Origin: Yeosuana aquiaggeris
GTDB lineage: Bacteria > Bacteroidota > Bacteroidia > Flavobacteriales > Flavobacteriaceae
Direction: 5' to 3'
DNA: 64,000 nucleotides
Assembly: GCF_044003965.1 (NCBI RefSeq)
Contig: NZ_JBAWKC010000004.1
Coordinates: 124,001-188,000, forward strand
The notes beneath the pieces were generated by a model that made no database searches, was not told where the DNA came from, and was given only the letters and a program-made list of their open reading frames with translations. Positions within the stretch are counted from its first letter, which is position 1. Each line of letters begins with the position of its first letter. The translations under genes and the position numbers were made by a program. This document shows, in pieces, positions 17,715 through 26,372 of the stretch.

Positions 17715-17742
17715 CGCGTCAAAAAATATATAAATTTTGCAA

Positions 17743-18435
17743 ATGATAATGACTACACTTTTTAAAAGAACCTTTCTGTTTATACTCTTCTTAATACCCA
17801 TCTGCTTATTTGCACAAAATGACTCCATTGTAAATGAAAAACTACCAGCGAACGCCGAAAAGCTAGAGCTGATTTTTAAATATTCATCAATAACTTTGTT
17901 AAATACCAATACCACAAAGGTGACTGTTAACCCATACGGTGATGGAAAAATCAAGAAAAAAAGCGGCTCACAATCCACTACAAAAGTGTTAGGCATTACC
18001 TATGTTGAATCCAAATATAAATTCTTAATTGATTTCAGCAACGTATATAACGGATCTTCAAATCTAACAGGCACGAAAAAAACGAGTGATGTTTTAGAAA
18101 CGACTGAGGCGACTATTACCACCAATTTAGAAACTTCTAAAACTTGGAACTTCTATTTAAAAATTGATAAAATTGATTTTTTTAATCTGGATAAAGGAAG
18201 GCTTACTGATGGCGAACGTACCATCAAGATCATCAGATCAAAAATTATCAGGCTTCAAAACATAGAGGAGCTTAGTGATTTGAATCCGGAAACCCTCTTT
18301 TATGAATTTATAGAAGATGGGGTGTCCTTAGGAGCGGTGACATTTGAGGGTCAAAGTACTATCTGGCTAAAGCCTGATTTAGATGAAACCACTAAATTGC
18401 TTGTATGTACGGCGATGCTATCCATTGCGAGTTAA
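17743..18435 (+). CDS. secreted protein of unknown function
   Basis: I start at ATG 17743 rather than the in-frame TTG at 17737; ATG 17749 is also possible. The protein has about 230 residues, with a clear signal peptide (FLFILFLIPICLFAQND). The rest is polar with predicted beta strands and contains a Lys-rich segment near residue 70 and a Thr-rich segment near 115-130. No catalytic motif or membrane anchor is visible and I do not recognise a family. It stands alone between the tRNA relic and the convergent serine hydrolase, in a region with few conserved neighbours, so it may be accessory. Confidence 0.6.
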   Translation: MIMTTLFKRTFLFILFLIPICLFAQNDSIVNEKLPANAEKLELIFKYSSITLLNTNTTKVTVNPYGDGKIKKKSGSQSTTKVLGITYVESKYKFLIDFSNVYNGSSNLTGTKKTSDVLETTEATITTNLETSKTWNFYLKIDKIDFFNLDKGRLTDGERTIKIIRSKIIRLQNIEELSDLNPETLFYEFIEDGVSLGAVTFEGQSTIWLKPDLDETTKLLVCTAMLSIAS

Positions 18436-18490
18436 GCTGTCAATAGCTCCCACTCCATTTTCCCCATAAATAATCATTAAATCAGCTACT

Positions 18491-19795
18491 TTAAGGTATC
18501 AATGTAGCCATGTCATTTTTATCTGGAGTCGTTTTTAAACTTGTTTGACCATAAACGGCATTGACAATCTTGTATAGGTCAGGTATTACTGTTTTTGCTA
18601 TTTTGGAATTACTGTTTAAAAGCACACAGATACCCAGATCAGCCTCAGGATAAACTGCAATTTCATTTCTGTAATTATTCACACTGCCTCCATGATGGAA
18701 CATGGTTTTTTGCGTATCATTTTCAATAAAGTTATGGATTCGCCACCCAAAGCCATAATAGGAGCTTACATGCCCCGGCCAACGTTGATAATATTTGCTA
18801 CTTCCTTTAATTTCTATAAAGGGGTTAAAAGCTTTATCTAAAGCTGACATATCCATTATTTCTGGACGATGTCCAAGTAATAAGCGCATCCATTTGGCCA
18901 TATCAAGGGCGCTGGCGTTAATACCTCCTGCCGCAACGGCATTATAATAATTATCTGTTAGTTTTAAAGTTTTCCAACTCTTACCGCTTTTAGAATGTGG
19001 TATAGCAACATTTTTTACCTTATCCAAAGTTTGATAATCCATGGAGATAGTTGTCATTTCCAATGGTTTAAAAAACCTATCGTTCAATAAAGTCTTAATA
19101 TCTTGATGAGTTGCTTTTTGCATCATCTCAGCACTAAGGGCAAACATCGCATTTTGATAGCTGTACATCTTACCTGGTTTACTAATAGGAGTTACTGCTT
19201 TAAAACGTTTCGCAATATCAGTTAATGGGATTCCAGCCTCCACAAGATTGGTATAACTATGGTAAGGTGCTCCTGAAGTTTGTGATAAAATAGTAGCGAG
19301 TGTAATTTCATTAGTATTCGTCAAGTCTCCCAACTTAAATTCAGGGATATAATCATTAACCTTATCTGTCCAATCCAAAACCCCTTCACTATTTAATTTG
19401 GCCGCTAAAACGCCTGCGAACCCTTTTGAAAGGGATCCTAGTCTAAATACGGTTTCTGAGTCAACTTGATCCTTAAATTTAATGTTCTTTTTACCAAATC
19501 CCTCAGAGATGACAATAGAATCTCCCATGACTATGCTGACTCCTGCACCCACAATGTCACCAGAAAATATGGCTTTTTCAAAATAAGCCACAAGTGCCTC
19601 ATTCAAGGCTTCCTGAAATGCTTTATGTATTTTCATTTCATTTTGATCGACTGTCGTTTTTTCAATTTTAATAGTCGAAATGGCTTTCCCATTGTCTTGT
19701 TCAGGAGCCGTTACAGCTCTGACAACACTTAAGGTGAGCACAACAAACGTGAAAATTAATACAGTAGGTTTTATAAAGATTTTGAATCTCTGCAT
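18491..19795 (-). CDS. serine hydrolase, class C beta-lactamase/DD-peptidase family
   Basis: I place the start at ATG 19795, giving about 434 residues with a normal signal sequence (MQRFKIFIKPTVLIFTFVVL); a longer frame from 19885 adds a 30-residue N-terminus that does not look like a signal. The catalytic SxxK is SLSK in RLGSLSKGF, the tyrosine motif is YQN in SYQNAMF, and the third motif is HHGGSV in place of KTG, as in many esterases and peptidases of this family. It probably acts in the periplasm on a peptide or ester. Substrate is unknown, and beta-lactam resistance should not be assumed. Confidence 0.85.
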   Translation of the reverse strand: MQRFKIFIKPTVLIFTFVVLTLSVVRAVTAPEQDNGKAISTIKIEKTTVDQNEMKIHKAFQEALNEALVAYFEKAIFSGDIVGAGVSIVMGDSIVISEGFGKKNIKFKDQVDSETVFRLGSLSKGFAGVLAAKLNSEGVLDWTDKVNDYIPEFKLGDLTNTNEITLATILSQTSGAPYHSYTNLVEAGIPLTDIAKRFKAVTPISKPGKMYSYQNAMFALSAEMMQKATHQDIKTLLNDRFFKPLEMTTISMDYQTLDKVKNVAIPHSKSGKSWKTLKLTDNYYNAVAAGGINASALDMAKWMRLLLGHRPEIMDMSALDKAFNPFIEIKGSSKYYQRWPGHVSSYYGFGWRIHNFIENDTQKTMFHHGGSVNNYRNEIAVYPEADLGICVLLNSNSKIAKTVIPDLYKIVNAVYGQTSLKTTPDKNDMATLIP

Positions 19796-20115
19796 AAGTA
19801 AAATTGAAATTAGTTTTGGGTGTTCGGCTACGAATATAGGATGAAATACTGATATATCCGATAAAAAACGTGTTTTTTTTAACAAAAACCGCTTATTGTT
19901 ATTTTAACCTAAGATTTGTTTAAACTTCTCATAAAACACCTCTTATCGCAGCATATAATAATTAAGTAAAAACAGGTAAACCCTTTTTTTGAAAATCTGT
20001 GAATAAATTCACTATTTTTAAAATCAAATGTTATTAGCCTTAAATAGCATCCATTTTGTGTTCAAATGAAATCATAACCGACTTCATTAAACTGCAATCT
20101 ATAACAACAAGACTC
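19796..20115. other. 320 bp divergent intergenic region, no motif recognised
   Basis: It separates the minus-strand hydrolase from the plus-strand M20 peptidase and so must carry both promoters. It is AT-rich with homopolymer runs. I saw no TAnnTTTG box in a useful place on either strand, and no hairpin or RNA gene. Confidence 0.55.
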
Positions 20116-21993
20116 ATGAATTCAATCATTAGAAATATTTTAGCAGTAATCACCGGAATTATTATTGGAAGTATTGTTAATATGGGCATCATAGCCATAA
20201 GCGGTTCTATCATTCCTCCTCCTAAAGGAGCAGATATTACTACCATGGAAGGTTTAAAAGCGACCATACATTTATTTAAACCTGTTAATTTTTTATTCCC
20301 TTTTTTAGCACATGCCCTAGGCACTGTGGCAGGGGCCCTCTTAGCAGCATTCATTGCAACTAAACATAAAATGAAATTTGCTTTAGGGATCGGTTTGTTT
20401 TTCCTGATAGGTGGTATTACAAACATCTTATTACTACCTTCGCCAACCTGGTTTACTATTGTAGATCTTGTCGGCGCTTATTTACCAATGGCGTGGCTTG
20501 GAGCAACACTAGAAAACAAAATAATAAATATGGTAAAAAAAATATTTTTCGTCGGTCTGGGATTGATCTTAATCTTTATAATTTACTTATTAGTCAATAC
20601 TTATAATTTTAAATCAACACAACTAAAATATGAACCGGCCACTGTTTTTAAAATTAATAGGGCTTCCATTGAGAACTTCTCAAATGCCATAAAAATTAAA
20701 ACAGTATCACCAGAGAATGACATTGATTTTGACTCTTTGCAATTCCAGAATTTTGAAACATTTTTAATTGAAACTTATCCTTTAGTGGATTCCCTTTTAG
20801 AAAAGAAAACGTTTAATTCTTTTAGTTTTTTATATAAATGGGCCGGTACAGACCCCAGTTTAAAGCCCATCATCTTAATGGCGCATCTTGATGTGGTGCC
20901 TGTTATAGAAGAAAATCTACCAGATTGGAAACACCCACCTTTTGGCGGCGAAATAATTAATGATACCATTTGGGGCCGTGGCACCATTGACGATAAAGTA
21001 GGAGTTATTGGCATCATGGAATCCTTAGAACTTTTATTAAAAGACGGCTTTAAACCAACACGCAGTATTTATATTTCATTTGGACATGATGAAGAAATTG
21101 GAGGCGTCAATGGGGCGAAGTCTATCGCTCAATACCTGAAAGATGAAAAGGTGGAAGCTGAATTTGTTTTGGATGAAGGCGGCAGTATTGTGCAGCATAT
21201 GATACCAGACATTGATAAAGATGTTGCACTCATAGGCATCGCTGAAAAAGGCTTTATTTCTTTAGAATTATCAGTAAAAATGGAAGGTGGCCATTCTTCC
21301 ATGCCAGAAAAAGAAACAGCGATAGATATAATTTCAAACGCCATAGTCAAACTTAAACAAAACCCCTTTCCTGCGATAATTTCTGCACCTATTGATGGTT
21401 TTATTCAAAATTTAGGCCCGGAAATGCCTTTTATAAACAGACTGGTGTTTGCTAATAAGTCCATATTTGAATCTGTGATTACAGGAATTTATGAAAAATC
21501 AGCGTCTGGTAATGCCCTGGTAAGGACGACTACTGCTCCAACCATCTTTAATAGTGGTGTGAAAGATAATGTCATACCACAGTCTGCCAGTTCAACCATA
21601 AACTTTAGAATTATTCCAGGGGAAACCCTTGCGACCGTTACTGAACGTGTGAAGGATCTTATCAATGACGAACGTATCATGATTAAAAAGGGAGATTTTA
21701 TTTCTGAACCATCAAAAGTGTCAAGCACCAGTTCTTTTGGTTACACGACATTACAAAAAACTATTTCAGAAATTTATCCTGAAGTACTGGTTGCGCCTTA
21801 TTTAGTAGTCGGCGGCACAGATTCCAGACATTTAAATGATATCTCGGATAATATTTACAGATTTTCAGCCATTAAACTCAATAAAGGAAATATAAAATCA
21901 TTTCATGGACTGAATGAAAGATTACCTGTTAGTGACTTTGAAAATTCCATTCGTTTTTATTATCAAATCATAAAGAATAGTTCAACAAAATAA
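20116..21993 (+). CDS. M20 peptidase (carboxypeptidase S-like) with N-terminal four-helix membrane domain
   Basis: The best start is ATG 20116 (a TTG at 20056 is in frame but adds an unlikely leader). Residues 1-137 form a membrane domain with about four helices and a glycine-rich SGSIIPPPKGAD loop. A second membrane anchor follows (VKKIFFVGLGLILIFIIYLL, near 140-160), then an M20 metallopeptidase: AHLDVVPV, GRGTIDDKVG, FGHDEEIGG, LDEGG and a dimerisation region containing GGHSSMPEKE. The metal ligands expected for the di-zinc site are present. Peptidases of this type usually begin at the second anchor, so the protein looks like a fusion. It is probably membrane-bound with the catalytic domain periplasmic. 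Confidence 0.85.
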   Translation: MNSIIRNILAVITGIIIGSIVNMGIIAISGSIIPPPKGADITTMEGLKATIHLFKPVNFLFPFLAHALGTVAGALLAAFIATKHKMKFALGIGLFFLIGGITNILLLPSPTWFTIVDLVGAYLPMAWLGATLENKIINMVKKIFFVGLGLILIFIIYLLVNTYNFKSTQLKYEPATVFKINRASIENFSNAIKIKTVSPENDIDFDSLQFQNFETFLIETYPLVDSLLEKKTFNSFSFLYKWAGTDPSLKPIILMAHLDVVPVIEENLPDWKHPPFGGEIINDTIWGRGTIDDKVGVIGIMESLELLLKDGFKPTRSIYISFGHDEEIGGVNGAKSIAQYLKDEKVEAEFVLDEGGSIVQHMIPDIDKDVALIGIAEKGFISLELSVKMEGGHSSMPEKETAIDIISNAIVKLKQNPFPAIISAPIDGFIQNLGPEMPFINRLVFANKSIFESVITGIYEKSASGNALVRTTTAPTIFNSGVKDNVIPQSASSTINFRIIPGETLATVTERVKDLINDERIMIKKGDFISEPSKVSSTSSFGYTTLQKTISEIYPEVLVAPYLVVGGTDSRHLNDISDNIYRFSAIKLNKGNIKSFHGLNERLPVSDFENSIRFYYQIIKNSSTK

Positions 21994-22035
21994 ATGTAGT
22001 TCTATCTTTTAAACTAAACAAAAATTAGCGTTACC

Positions 22036-22452
22036 ATGATGGAAAATAGTCCAAAAGTTGGGATTGGCGTGATGGTCATTAAAGATAGTAAAATACTGCT
22101 TGGTAAGCGAAAAAATGCCCATGGTGAAGGGACCTGGTCTTATCCCGGAGGCCATTTAGAATTTGGAGAATCCTGGGAAGCATGTTCAAAACGTGAAGTG
22201 ATGGAAGAAACGGGTATCCAAATCAAAAATCTTCATTTTGGAATGGTGACCAATGATGTTTTTAAAAAGGAGCAAAAGCATTATATAACCATTTTTATAG
22301 TTGCAGAATTTGCCGCGGGTGACCTTAAATTAATGGAACCCCATAAATGTGAAAAGTGGGATTGGTTTGAATGGGGGCAATTTCCAGAGCCGCTTTTTTT
22401 GCCCATAATAAATCAGTTAAAAACAGACTTTAATCCTCTAACTATTTATTAA
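22036..22452 (+). CDS. Nudix hydrolase
   Basis: The 138-residue protein carries a complete Nudix box near residues 38-60: GGHLEFGES, then REVMEETG, fitting GX5EX7REUXEEXGU. The N-terminal strand VGIGVMVIKDSKILLGKR is typical of MutT/NUDT15-like enzymes that hydrolyse nucleoside di- or triphosphates, often damaged or non-canonical. It follows the M20 peptidase by 42 bp in the same direction and may be co-transcribed. The exact nucleotide substrate cannot be read from sequence. Confidence 0.9.
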   Translation: MMENSPKVGIGVMVIKDSKILLGKRKNAHGEGTWSYPGGHLEFGESWEACSKREVMEETGIQIKNLHFGMVTNDVFKKEQKHYITIFIVAEFAAGDLKLMEPHKCEKWDWFEWGQFPEPLFLPIINQLKTDFNPLTIY

Positions 22453-22513
22453 AAATATAAATGATTATTTATCACTTTATTTCGATATTATATAACAATA
22501 TACACTAGCAAGA

Positions 22514-23722
22514 ATGACTATTTTACAACAAGAATTGATTTTGCCTAATGGCAGCAGATTAAGTAACCGAATTGCTAAATCGGCCATGAGCGAGAATGCT
22601 TCAAACAAAAAGCATGAGCCAACAACAACGCTGATAAACGCCTATAAAATATGGGCTCAAGGTGGCGCCGGATTGTTAATTACGGGCAACATCATGATTG
22701 ATTCCAAGGCTCTTGGCGAACCTAGAAATGTGATTGTGGAAGATGAGAGAAATTTTAATTTACTCAAATCATGGGCAGACACTGTAAAAGGGACAGAAAC
22801 GCATTTATGGGCACAAATCAATCATCCTGGCAGACAGGCCATGGAACAAATCAACAGTGAATTATTAGCGCCGTCTGCCGTGCCTCTTAAAGTTGGTGGT
22901 AGAAAAAATGCGACAAAAAAAATACCAAAAGCCTTACTCGAAAATGAGATTGAAGAAATTATTGAAGCGTTTGGTAATACTGCCTTTATTTTGAAAAAAG
23001 CAGGATTTACAGGCGTTCAGATTCATGGCGCCCACGGTTATCTGGTAAGTCAGTTTTTATCACCCTATACCAATATCAGAGAAGATAAATGGGGTGGTAC
23101 TATTGAAAACAGGTCCAGATTTGTGATCGAGGTTTATAGAAGTATCAGGAAAAAAGTAGGAGAAAAATTTCCTATAGGCATTAAATTAAATTCAGCAGAT
23201 TTTCAAAAAGGAGGCTTTACAGAAGAAGAATCTATGGAAGTGGTTAAAATGCTGTCCAAAGAAGGCATCGATCTAATTGAGATCTCAGGCGGAACCTATG
23301 AAGCACCAGCCATGATGGGGAAAAAACATGAGAGCACCAATAAAAGGGAGGCTTATTTTATGGAATACATTGAAAAAGCAAGAAAGATCACCAAGACGCC
23401 TTTAATGTTAACAGGTGGTTTTAGAACATCCTCTGTCATGGAAGATGCGGTAGCATCAGATCAAGTAGATATTATTGGAATGGCGCGTCCTTTTGTCTTA
23501 TTTCCCAATATAGCGAATGACCTGTACACTGGAAAACAAACTGATTTTACCAGCCACATTCAAAAAACAGGGGTAAAAGCCATTGATGGAGCTATGAACA
23601 TCATCTGGTATGAAGCGCAAATTAAACGTTTGGGGAAAGGTAAAAAACCAAATCCAAAATTAAATCCTTGGTTTGTCTTTATAAGATATGCCTGGTTGAT
23701 AATAGCTAAAAACCTTTTTTAA
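22514..23722 (+). CDS. NADH:flavin oxidoreductase, Old Yellow Enzyme family
   Basis: This 402-residue protein has the FMN-binding TIM-barrel signatures of the family: ITGNIMID, QINHPGRQ near residue 100, the substrate-binding HGAHGYLVSQFLSPYTN near 175, and DIIGMARPFV for the phosphate site. It lacks the C-terminal iron-sulfur and NAD domains of 2,4-dienoyl-CoA reductase, so it is a single-domain ene-reductase. It probably reduces activated alkenes with NAD(P)H. It starts 61 bp after the Nudix gene and ends at a bidirectional terminator. Confidence 0.9.
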   Translation: MTILQQELILPNGSRLSNRIAKSAMSENASNKKHEPTTTLINAYKIWAQGGAGLLITGNIMIDSKALGEPRNVIVEDERNFNLLKSWADTVKGTETHLWAQINHPGRQAMEQINSELLAPSAVPLKVGGRKNATKKIPKALLENEIEEIIEAFGNTAFILKKAGFTGVQIHGAHGYLVSQFLSPYTNIREDKWGGTIENRSRFVIEVYRSIRKKVGEKFPIGIKLNSADFQKGGFTEEESMEVVKMLSKEGIDLIEISGGTYEAPAMMGKKHESTNKREAYFMEYIEKARKITKTPLMLTGGFRTSSVMEDAVASDQVDIIGMARPFVLFPNIANDLYTGKQTDFTSHIQKTGVKAIDGAMNIIWYEAQIKRLGKGKKPNPKLNPWFVFIRYAWLIIAKNLF

Positions 23723-23740
23723 ATTGAAATAACCATAAAT

Positions 23741-23776
23741 AAAAAACTCTGCATCATATTCAACGCAGAGTTTTTT
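23741..23776. terminator. bidirectional rho-independent terminator
   Basis: AAAAAACTCTGC and GCAGAGTTTTTT form a 12 bp stem around a 12-base loop, with an A-run on one side and T-run on the other. It lies between convergent genes: the oxidoreductase (plus) and the unknown membrane protein (minus), and can serve both. Confidence 0.9.
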
Positions 23777-23801
23777 ATATTTAATAAGTACAACAGGACT
23801 C

Positions 23802-24482
23802 TTAAGACTCCGCTTCTGAGAGGTTAATGCCTTTTAAGAGTATAAAAACACCCATTGTTAGTAACCATATCACCTTTACGTGAAAAACAGGCTTATAAAT
23901 TTCAAAGTTGTCTGGGATTGCCAGTATAATGCCCATAGCGGTAAGACCCAATAAAATAGTAAACCAACTTAACCATTTGCTAAGCATATGCCATTTTAAA
24001 AGTCCAAAACCTAATAATATCAATCCTACTCCTGAAAATATACGTCCAAAACGTACAAAACAAGTCACATATTGATTGGTATAGAGTGTTCCGTTCAAAA
24101 ATTCCTGAATTTCTTCAGGCGATTTACCCATGGTTTGACCCACACCCCAGGCACCGTAATTATAATAAAACGCTGCCGCTATAGCAATGGTAAAAGTTCC
24201 GACGATAACCATTCCTGCTCCAGGTATGATTACAACCCCAAAAGGTTTTTTGCCTGTCATTGAAACAAATGCAAAAATAGCAATGGCCATAGTGACCCAT
24301 CCAAATATATGAATGCGATACATCCATATCCAGAACCATACGTTCTCACCTATGGCAGGAAAATCTGAAGCTTGAAAATACTCACCAACGTGATGTGGTG
24401 AAAGTGCCCAGCCACTCCATAATAATAAGGCAGCTAAAACAAAAGCCCATCCAATAAATTTAGTTCCAAAATTCTTTATCAT
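23802..24482 (-). CDS. six-helix integral membrane protein of unknown function
   Basis: The 226-residue protein has about six membrane helices. Histidines occur in or beside several of them: LSPHHVGEYF after helix 1, MYRIHIFGWVTM in helix 2 and VFHVKVIWLL near the last helix. The external loop around residue 125 is polar (GKSPEEIQEFLNGTLYTNQY). I do not recognise a family. It faces the sulfite-oxidase operon across a 155 bp region with a perfect palindrome, so joint regulation is likely; a redox role with membrane histidines is possible but only a guess. Confidence 0.7.
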   Translation of the reverse strand: MIKNFGTKFIGWAFVLAALLLWSGWALSPHHVGEYFQASDFPAIGENVWFWIWMYRIHIFGWVTMAIAIFAFVSMTGKKPFGVVIIPGAGMVIVGTFTIAIAAAFYYNYGAWGVGQTMGKSPEEIQEFLNGTLYTNQYVTCFVRFGRIFSGVGLILLGFGLLKWHMLSKWLSWFTILLGLTAMGIILAIPDNFEIYKPVFHVKVIWLLTMGVFILLKGINLSEAES

Positions 24483-24550
24483 AAAATTTAACTTTAAGTT
24501 ATGGCATAATATAATTAAGGTACAATATAAAGCTGACTTGACAAAAAATG

Positions 24551-24566
24551 TGTAACATTTGTTACA
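24551..24566. promoter_or_regulatory. perfect palindromic operator, Crp/Fnr-like
   Basis: TGTAACATTTGTTACA is a 16 bp inverted repeat (7 bp arms, TT spacer). Its centre is about 76 bp from the minus-strand membrane-protein start and 79 bp from the plus-strand sulfite-oxidase start. GTAAC-N4-GTTAC resembles sites of Crp/Fnr-family regulators such as those for nitrosative or anaerobic response. No such regulator is encoded in the window. Confidence 0.65.
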
Positions 24567-24637
24567 TAAGATATATTTTTAAAATTGTAATTTGTATCTT
24601 TAATATAGTATGTTAAAACTAATTTAATTCTACACTT

Positions 24638-25858
24638 TTGAAAAGAAGATCTTTTGTTAAAAAAGCAACGATTAGCTCGTTTGCCACACTTATTGGAGCA
24701 GAAATTATTTTTGGATCTAATATATTAGAAGGTTATGTGCCATTGGCATTACAAGATCCAGATCCATTTAAAATGTTTAATAAAAACAAAGAAATGGTAG
24801 TGTTGAATGACAAGCCATGGAATATGGAAGCGCAAGCTCACTTGCTAGATGATGAAATCACTCCTAATTCTTGCATGTTTATAAGAAATAATGGCTTAAT
24901 TCCTGAGAGTATTGATGTAAAAAGCTGGGTTTTGAAAATTGATGGAGAATCTGTCGTTAAGGAAAAAACCTATACTCTTGCTGAATTAAAATCAAAATTC
25001 AAACAATATACCTATCAATTGACTATAGAATGTGGCGGCAATGGACGCAGTGAATTTAATCCACCTGCTCAGGGAAATCAATGGACTATTGGTGCCGTGC
25101 ACTGTGCCTCATGGACCGGTGTGCGCTTAAGAGATGTTTTAGAAGATGCCGGCATCAAAAATAACGCGGTTTATATTGGCTATCACGCAGCAGATATACA
25201 TTTAAGTCGGGATCCTAAAAAAGAACCTATTTCCAGAGGATGCCCCATGTCAAAAGCATTACAGGATGAAACTTTAATTGCATTTAAAATGAATGGAGAA
25301 GATATTCCGTTGGTGCATGGGTATCCTTTAAGACTGGTGGCTGGTGGCTGGCCTGCGTCGGTTTCAGGCAAATGGCTTAATAGAATTAGTATTAGAAACA
25401 TCATTCATGATGGTGAAAAAATGGGGGGCGATTCTTACAGAGTGCCTTGTAAACCTATAGAACCAGGAGAAAAGATAAAGGATGAAGATTATTGCATCAT
25501 TGAGTCTATGCCTGTCAAATCGTTAATTACGTATCCTAAATCTGGTGCTATTATCAACAAAGGAAAAACATTAAACATCCGAGGACATGCATGGGCAGGT
25601 GAATTAGAAGTGACTAAAATGGAATACTCCATAGATTATGGCTCGACCTGGAAAATGTGTACGATTGAAAAACCTAAAAACCGATTAGCCTGGCAACATT
25701 TTAAGGCTTCCATTGATTTTCCTCAAACAGGATATTATGAAGTTTGGGCCAAAGCAACAGATAGCAATGGAAAAGCACAACCTATGCTATTACCAGGATG
25801 GAATCCTAAAGGGTATTTAAATAATGCTTGTCATCGCATTGCGGTTAAAGTTAAGTAG
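24638..25858 (+). CDS. sulfite oxidase-like molybdopterin enzyme with Tat signal
   Basis: The start is a TTG at 24638. It is required because it yields a twin-arginine signal (KRRSFVKK, then a hydrophobic core), and the nearest upstream ATG runs into a stop. The 406-residue product has the sulfite-oxidase Mo-cofactor domain, with the likely Mo-ligand Cys in ECGGNGR near residue 132 and conserved WTGVRLRDVL and HGYPLRLVAGGW. A C-terminal Ig-like dimerisation domain contains MEYSIDYGSTWKMC. It is probably exported folded to the periplasm to oxidise sulfite or a similar substrate. The cytochrome gene starts at the very next base, the layout of SorA-SorB sulfite dehydrogenases. Confidence 0.87.
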   Translation: MKRRSFVKKATISSFATLIGAEIIFGSNILEGYVPLALQDPDPFKMFNKNKEMVVLNDKPWNMEAQAHLLDDEITPNSCMFIRNNGLIPESIDVKSWVLKIDGESVVKEKTYTLAELKSKFKQYTYQLTIECGGNGRSEFNPPAQGNQWTIGAVHCASWTGVRLRDVLEDAGIKNNAVYIGYHAADIHLSRDPKKEPISRGCPMSKALQDETLIAFKMNGEDIPLVHGYPLRLVAGGWPASVSGKWLNRISIRNIIHDGEKMGGDSYRVPCKPIEPGEKIKDEDYCIIESMPVKSLITYPKSGAIINKGKTLNIRGHAWAGELEVTKMEYSIDYGSTWKMCTIEKPKNRLAWQHFKASIDFPQTGYYEVWAKATDSNGKAQPMLLPGWNPKGYLNNACHRIAVKVK

Positions 25859-26326
25859 ATGTCTGAAGAATTAGAATTTTTTAAACAAGTTAAAAAAGTA
25901 TATCATTTATTACTTTTACTATTCAGTTTGTTTGTCATAGCAGGCGGAGCGCTTGTTTATTATATGGCTAACCCTGAATTTTTTAATTTTAACAAGGCTA
26001 CAGAGGTGGCTGTTGTTGTTGAAGAATTAGACCCCGATAGAATAGAAAATGGCATACATGTAGCCACTGGTTTTGTGGATGCTGAAGGGATGATGACGGT
26101 GGTTCGTAACTGTACAGCCTGTCATTCATCAAAATTAATTCTTCAAAACCGCATGAATGCTGATCGGTGGAATGCCACTATTAAATGGATGCAGCAAACT
26201 CAGAATCTGCCGGATTTAGGAAAAAATCAGGAGATTATAGTTAATTATTTAGCAACAAATTATCCGCCGGTTGATACGGGAAGACGCCCTGGATTAACAA
26301 ATATTGACTGGTACGAATTAGATTAA
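25859..26326 (+). CDS. membrane-anchored monoheme cytochrome c (SorB-like electron acceptor)
   Basis: The 155-residue protein has one N-terminal membrane helix (LLLLLFSLFVIAGGALVYYM, near residues 17-36) and a single CXXCH heme site, NCTACHSS, near residue 83. A downstream Met or Lys could be the second axial ligand; the segment RMNADRWNATIKWMQQ is typical of small class I cytochromes in this position. It abuts the molybdoenzyme with no gap, so it is almost surely its electron acceptor, passing electrons to the respiratory chain from the periplasmic face. Confidence 0.87.
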   Translation: MSEELEFFKQVKKVYHLLLLLFSLFVIAGGALVYYMANPEFFNFNKATEVAVVVEELDPDRIENGIHVATGFVDAEGMMTVVRNCTACHSSKLILQNRMNADRWNATIKWMQQTQNLPDLGKNQEIIVNYLATNYPPVDTGRRPGLTNIDWYELD

Positions 26327-26372
26327 GAATAAGAATAGAAATTAATAACATTTTACAAACAATAAATTAAGA

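Larger units (their letters stand above)
17189..17742. other. 554 bp AT-rich intergenic region with direct repeats and a tRNA relic
   Basis: No credible gene is present. In order it holds an AT-rich stretch with no recognisable content to about 17500, three GAACAC repeats, a tRNA 3' fragment, a hairpin with a T-run, and a TAnnTTTG box ahead of the next gene. An overlapping minus-strand frame at 17706-17996 is a shadow of the secreted protein. Confidence 0.7.

Noticed and set aside
17706..17996. Minus-strand open frame overlapping the secreted protein
   Set aside because: It has no signal or recognisable fold, while the plus frame has a clear signal peptide and fits the spacing from the -7 box.
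18491..19795. Serine hydrolase as an antibiotic-resistance beta-lactamase
   Set aside because: The third motif is HHGGSV instead of KTG and many family members are esterases or peptidases, so resistance is not supported.
20040..20426. Minus-strand 128-codon frame opposite the M20 gene
   Set aside because: It is a shadow of the membrane domain on the other strand, whose helices make the antisense frame open and hydrophobic.
14032..24482. An active mobile element or defence island in the gene-sparse stretch
   Set aside because: No integrase, transposase, inverted terminal repeat, restriction or toxin gene was found; only a tRNA relic hints at an old event.
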